Assembly: GCF_020520425.1 (NCBI RefSeq) | Contig: NC_079490.1 | Location: 682,001-746,000, forward strand | Reading direction: 5' to 3' | Length of the DNA stretch: 64,000 nucleotides | Origin: Spinacia oleracea | Taxonomy: Eukaryota > Streptophyta > Magnoliopsida > Caryophyllales > Amaranthaceae | In this document: piece by piece, positions 61,659-64,000 of the stretch | Numbering within the stretch: the first letter of the stretch is position 1 | Layout of the letters: every line of letters begins with the position of its first letter | The notes under the pieces: model-generated | Seen by the model: the letters and a program-made list of their open reading frames with translations, nothing else | Database searches by the model: none | What the model was told of the DNA's origin: nothing | Position numbers and translations under genes: made by a program

Positions 61659-64000
61659 ATGCCAGATCAATCAAAACCCAGTTTTTTACCAGTAAAATCA
61701 CCAAATCTATCTGTAATTTCAGATACCAGAAAATCCATGTTCTGTGTTTATGTGTTTATGTTAACGTTCATCCTTTGCACTTTTTTCATTCTATTCAACA
61801 ACCCATCTTCATCATCTTTGAAATACATTGCTAACTTCAAAGACTTCTCTCATTTCTCTTCCTTTTTCTCTCATTTCTTCCCCAATTCTTCTTCAAATTC
61901 TACTTTTCAATTAGGGAATAATTACACTAATTATAATAATATTAATAATGTGTCATTATCATCAAATTACACCAAAATTTCCCCACGAGAAACGGTGGGT
62001 GATGAATTGTATGAATCAATGTTGCATTGTGATTTATTTGATGGGAAATGGGTAAAAGATGATTCATACCCATTATATTTACCAGGGTCTTGTCCACATA
62101 TTGATGAACCCTTCAATTGTTTTCTCAATGGTAGGCCTGATAATACCTATGAGAGGTATAAATGGCAGCCTCATGGGTGCAACATCCCTAGGTAATTAAG
62201 CTACACTTTTATTTTATTTTTTTAATTGTGTTATTTAATGTTGATACTACATTACGTGGTACTCCCTTCGTCCCTGAAAGACCGTGAAAAATTAAGTGCA
62301 ATAAAATCTTTAAGGGACGAAGGGAGTATACAGTTTTGCTTCTGAATTTGTGTTGTTTAATGTAGTATGAGTATACAATTAGTTGCTTCTTAATTTGTGT
62401 TATTTAATGTCGATACTACATCACGTGGCACTCCCTCTGCCCCTTAAAGACCGTGAAAAAGTCAAGTGGAGTATTATGTTTAAGAGATGAAGGGAGTATT
62501 TAATTAGTTGCTTCTTAATTTGTGTTATTTAATGTCGATACTATTACATTGCATGGTACTTCCTCCGTCCCTTAAAGACCGTCAAGTGGAATATAATCTT
62601 TTAAGGGACAAAGGGAGTAAACAACTAGTTGCTTCTTAATTTGTGTTATTTAATGTCTATACTACATTGCATGGCACTGAATATATAATCTTTAAGGGAC
62701 AAAGGGGAGTATAGTTTAGTATAGTCTCTATGTATAATGCAAATCAAAATGTGTGCTTTTGTTCGTAACTCATTTTGAAATAAATTTGTTGTTTATGATA
62801 GATTGAATGGGACACATATGTTGGAATTGCTGAGAGGGAAACGTCTGGTTTATGTTGGTGATTCATTGAATAGGAATATGTGGGAATCTCTTGTATGCAT
62901 ACTCAGAAATTCAGTGCAGAATAAAAGCAGGGTTTTTGAAGCTTCTGGAAGAGAAGATTTTCGTACCGAGGGCTCTTATGCATTTATATTCGAAGTATGA
63001 TTGCTTTTTCTGAGAGAAATGCTAGTTTATATTGTCTGGATTTAAGCTTCCTTGTTACATCATCAGTAATTTGTTGTATGATTGTGTTTGAATTATTAGG
63101 ATTACAACTGTTCTGTGGAGTTCTTTAGGTCCCCATTCTTGGTTCGAGAATGGGAAATTCCTGACAAAAATGGGTCGAAGAAGGAGACATTGAGGCTTGA
63201 TTTAGTTGAGAGGGCATCTGATAGATACAAGGATGCAGAATTTCTGATCTTCAACACTGGACATTGGTGGAGTCATGAGAAAACTTCGAGAGGGTAAATC
63301 CTGCAAGTTTTACTACTTCCATGCATTGTGTTTTTACTGTTTCAGGATAGAAACTGATGGATAAAATCAAAATCTGTGCAGGGAGGGTTACTATCAAGAA
63401 GGTACCCATGTCTACAGTCAATTAGAGGTTAATGAGGCTTTTCGACGAGCACTTACAACTTGGGGAAGATGGCTGGAGGCTAATGTTGATCCCATGAAAA
63501 CACAAGTTTTCTTCAGGGGATATTCGAATTCTCACTTTGGGTAAGTTGGAAAGTAGAAGAACTCTAATATGCTTTCAACATACTGCAGGAATTTCTGAAT
63601 CTCAATGTACTAGATTGTTTCGTGACTTGAGTATGATTTTCTCACAAAGAAGCTTAAACATTCCTAGCAAATTGTTGTCTGAAATCGTTACCATTAAGGG
63701 CATGTTTGGTATAGAGTTTTCAAGTGATGGAAATGGAATCAAGTAACTATTCCATTACCTAATGTTTGGTATGAGAGGAGTGGTAACACAATCCATTTCC
63801 TAAGGGTAACCATTACCGCCATTTGTTACCTCTCCCAATCCTATGGTTACAACATTGTTACCCTCCTTAATCCCCAATTTGGTACAAGTGATTCCTTTCC
63901 TAAGTTATACCAAACAACTAATATTGGTAATAGTTAACACTACCCTTTCCCCTTCTTATTTATTTTCTTTCCATTTCCTTTCCCAAGACATAAATGCAAA
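61659..64000 (+). CDS. Trichome birefringence-like (TBR/TBL1/TBL2 clade) wall-polysaccharide O-acetyltransferase, 3' end beyond the window
   Basis: A Golgi type II membrane protein of the TBL/DUF231 family, whose members O-acetylate or otherwise affect wall polysaccharides. Exons visible: 61659-62191, 62802-62994, 63100-63293 and 63382-63540, giving 359 complete codons in phase. The next exon is outside. A TM anchor lies at about residues 27-46 ([19 protein letters not shown]). A Ser/Asn-rich stem at about 50-110 follows. The TBL domain begins [17 protein letters not shown] and [18 protein letters not shown]. The catalytic GDS motif is at 197-199 in [16 protein letters not shown]. Clade-typical segments are [20 protein letters not shown] and [15 protein letters not shown]. 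The DxxH motif lies in the unseen last exon. Position 63541 onward is intron. Confidence 0.9.
62250..62715. repeat. Tandemly repeated mini-Stowaway cassette in TBL intron 1
   Basis: Four related units of about 120-145 bp each contain TTTGTGTTATTTAATGT, GATACTACAT and a hairpin-forming core. The cores start ACTCCCTTCGTCCCTGAAAG, ACTCCCTCTGCCCCTTAAAG or ACTTCCTCCGTCCCTTAAAG and end GGGACGAAGGGAGTA, GAGATGAAGGGAGTA or GGGACAAAGGGAGTA. Each core is about 70 bp and looks like a very small Stowaway MITE bounded by TA. The whole cassette, MITE plus flank, was then amplified. Confidence 0.75.
63699..64000. mobile_element. Harbinger-like MITE, same family as 7379-7664, cut by the window edge
   Basis: It begins GGGCATGTTTGGTATAGAGT after TTAA and follows the 7379 element closely: GTAACCATTACC, TTTGTTACCTCTCC, TTATACCAAACAA and CCATTTCCTTTCCC. 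The right terminal repeat is not reached. It sits in TBL intron 4. Confidence 0.75.

Noticed and set aside
63537-63746. 69-codon frame crossing the end of the fourth TBL exon
   Set aside because: It is not in the TBL frame, crosses a clear GT donor at 63541 and continues into a MITE.

Overview
This is nuclear DNA from a flowering plant. Genes have GT-AG introns, the intergenic DNA is AT-rich and full of plant MITEs and retrotransposon debris, and every recognisable protein belongs to a land-plant family. The 637-residue formate-tetrahydrofolate ligase and the repeat style would suit a eudicot such as the spinach/beet/quinoa group, but that placement is only an inference.

Layout, left to right. 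(1) 114-4415 (+): the last four exons of a casein kinase 1-like HD16/MUT9-like kinase gene. (2) 5999-8167 (+): a complete five-exon gene for a thylakoid DnaJ-type zinc-finger protein of the PSA2 (photosystem I assembly) type. (3) 8.2-12.7 kb: accessory DNA with decayed LINE fragments, several MITEs and one doubtful secreted-peptide frame. (4) 12690-13163 (-): an intronless ubiquitin-eS31 (RPS27A) fusion gene. (5) 13.3-14.2 kb: two DNA transposons, one a 639-bp hAT element with an 8-bp target-site duplication. (6) 14531-19670 (-): a seven-exon Mn-CDF transporter gene of the MTP9/MTP10 type, whose introns hold two sister hAT MITEs and several tandem repeats. (7) 21829-60381 (+): 10-formyltetrahydrofolate synthetase in five exons. 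(8) 61659 to the right edge (+): the first four exons of a TBR/TBL acyltransferase gene.

The outstanding structure is intron 2 of the formyltetrahydrofolate synthetase gene (23097-57473, about 34.4 kb). About 30.6 kb of it (25.0-55.6 kb) is a tandem array of roughly 19 copies of a 1.51-1.55 kb monomer. The monomer is a chimera of retrotransposon pieces: a LINE zinc-knuckle segment, the C-terminal end of a Ty3/gypsy polyprotein with LTR-like sequence, and a 320-bp internal duplication. All the recognisable coding pieces lie antisense to the host gene. The left edge still carries the LINE (24.1-25.2 kb) and the right edge still carries gypsy integrase and RNase H (55.6-56.8 kb), so the likely founders flank the array. 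Two monomer subfamilies and partial units record unequal exchange.

The genes are ordinary, unrelated nuclear housekeeping or organelle genes and do not form a cluster with a shared pathway. No tRNA, rRNA or CRISPR was seen. Exon coordinates come from reading frames, splice consensus and remembered family sequences. Repeat similarities were judged by eye, without computed identities.
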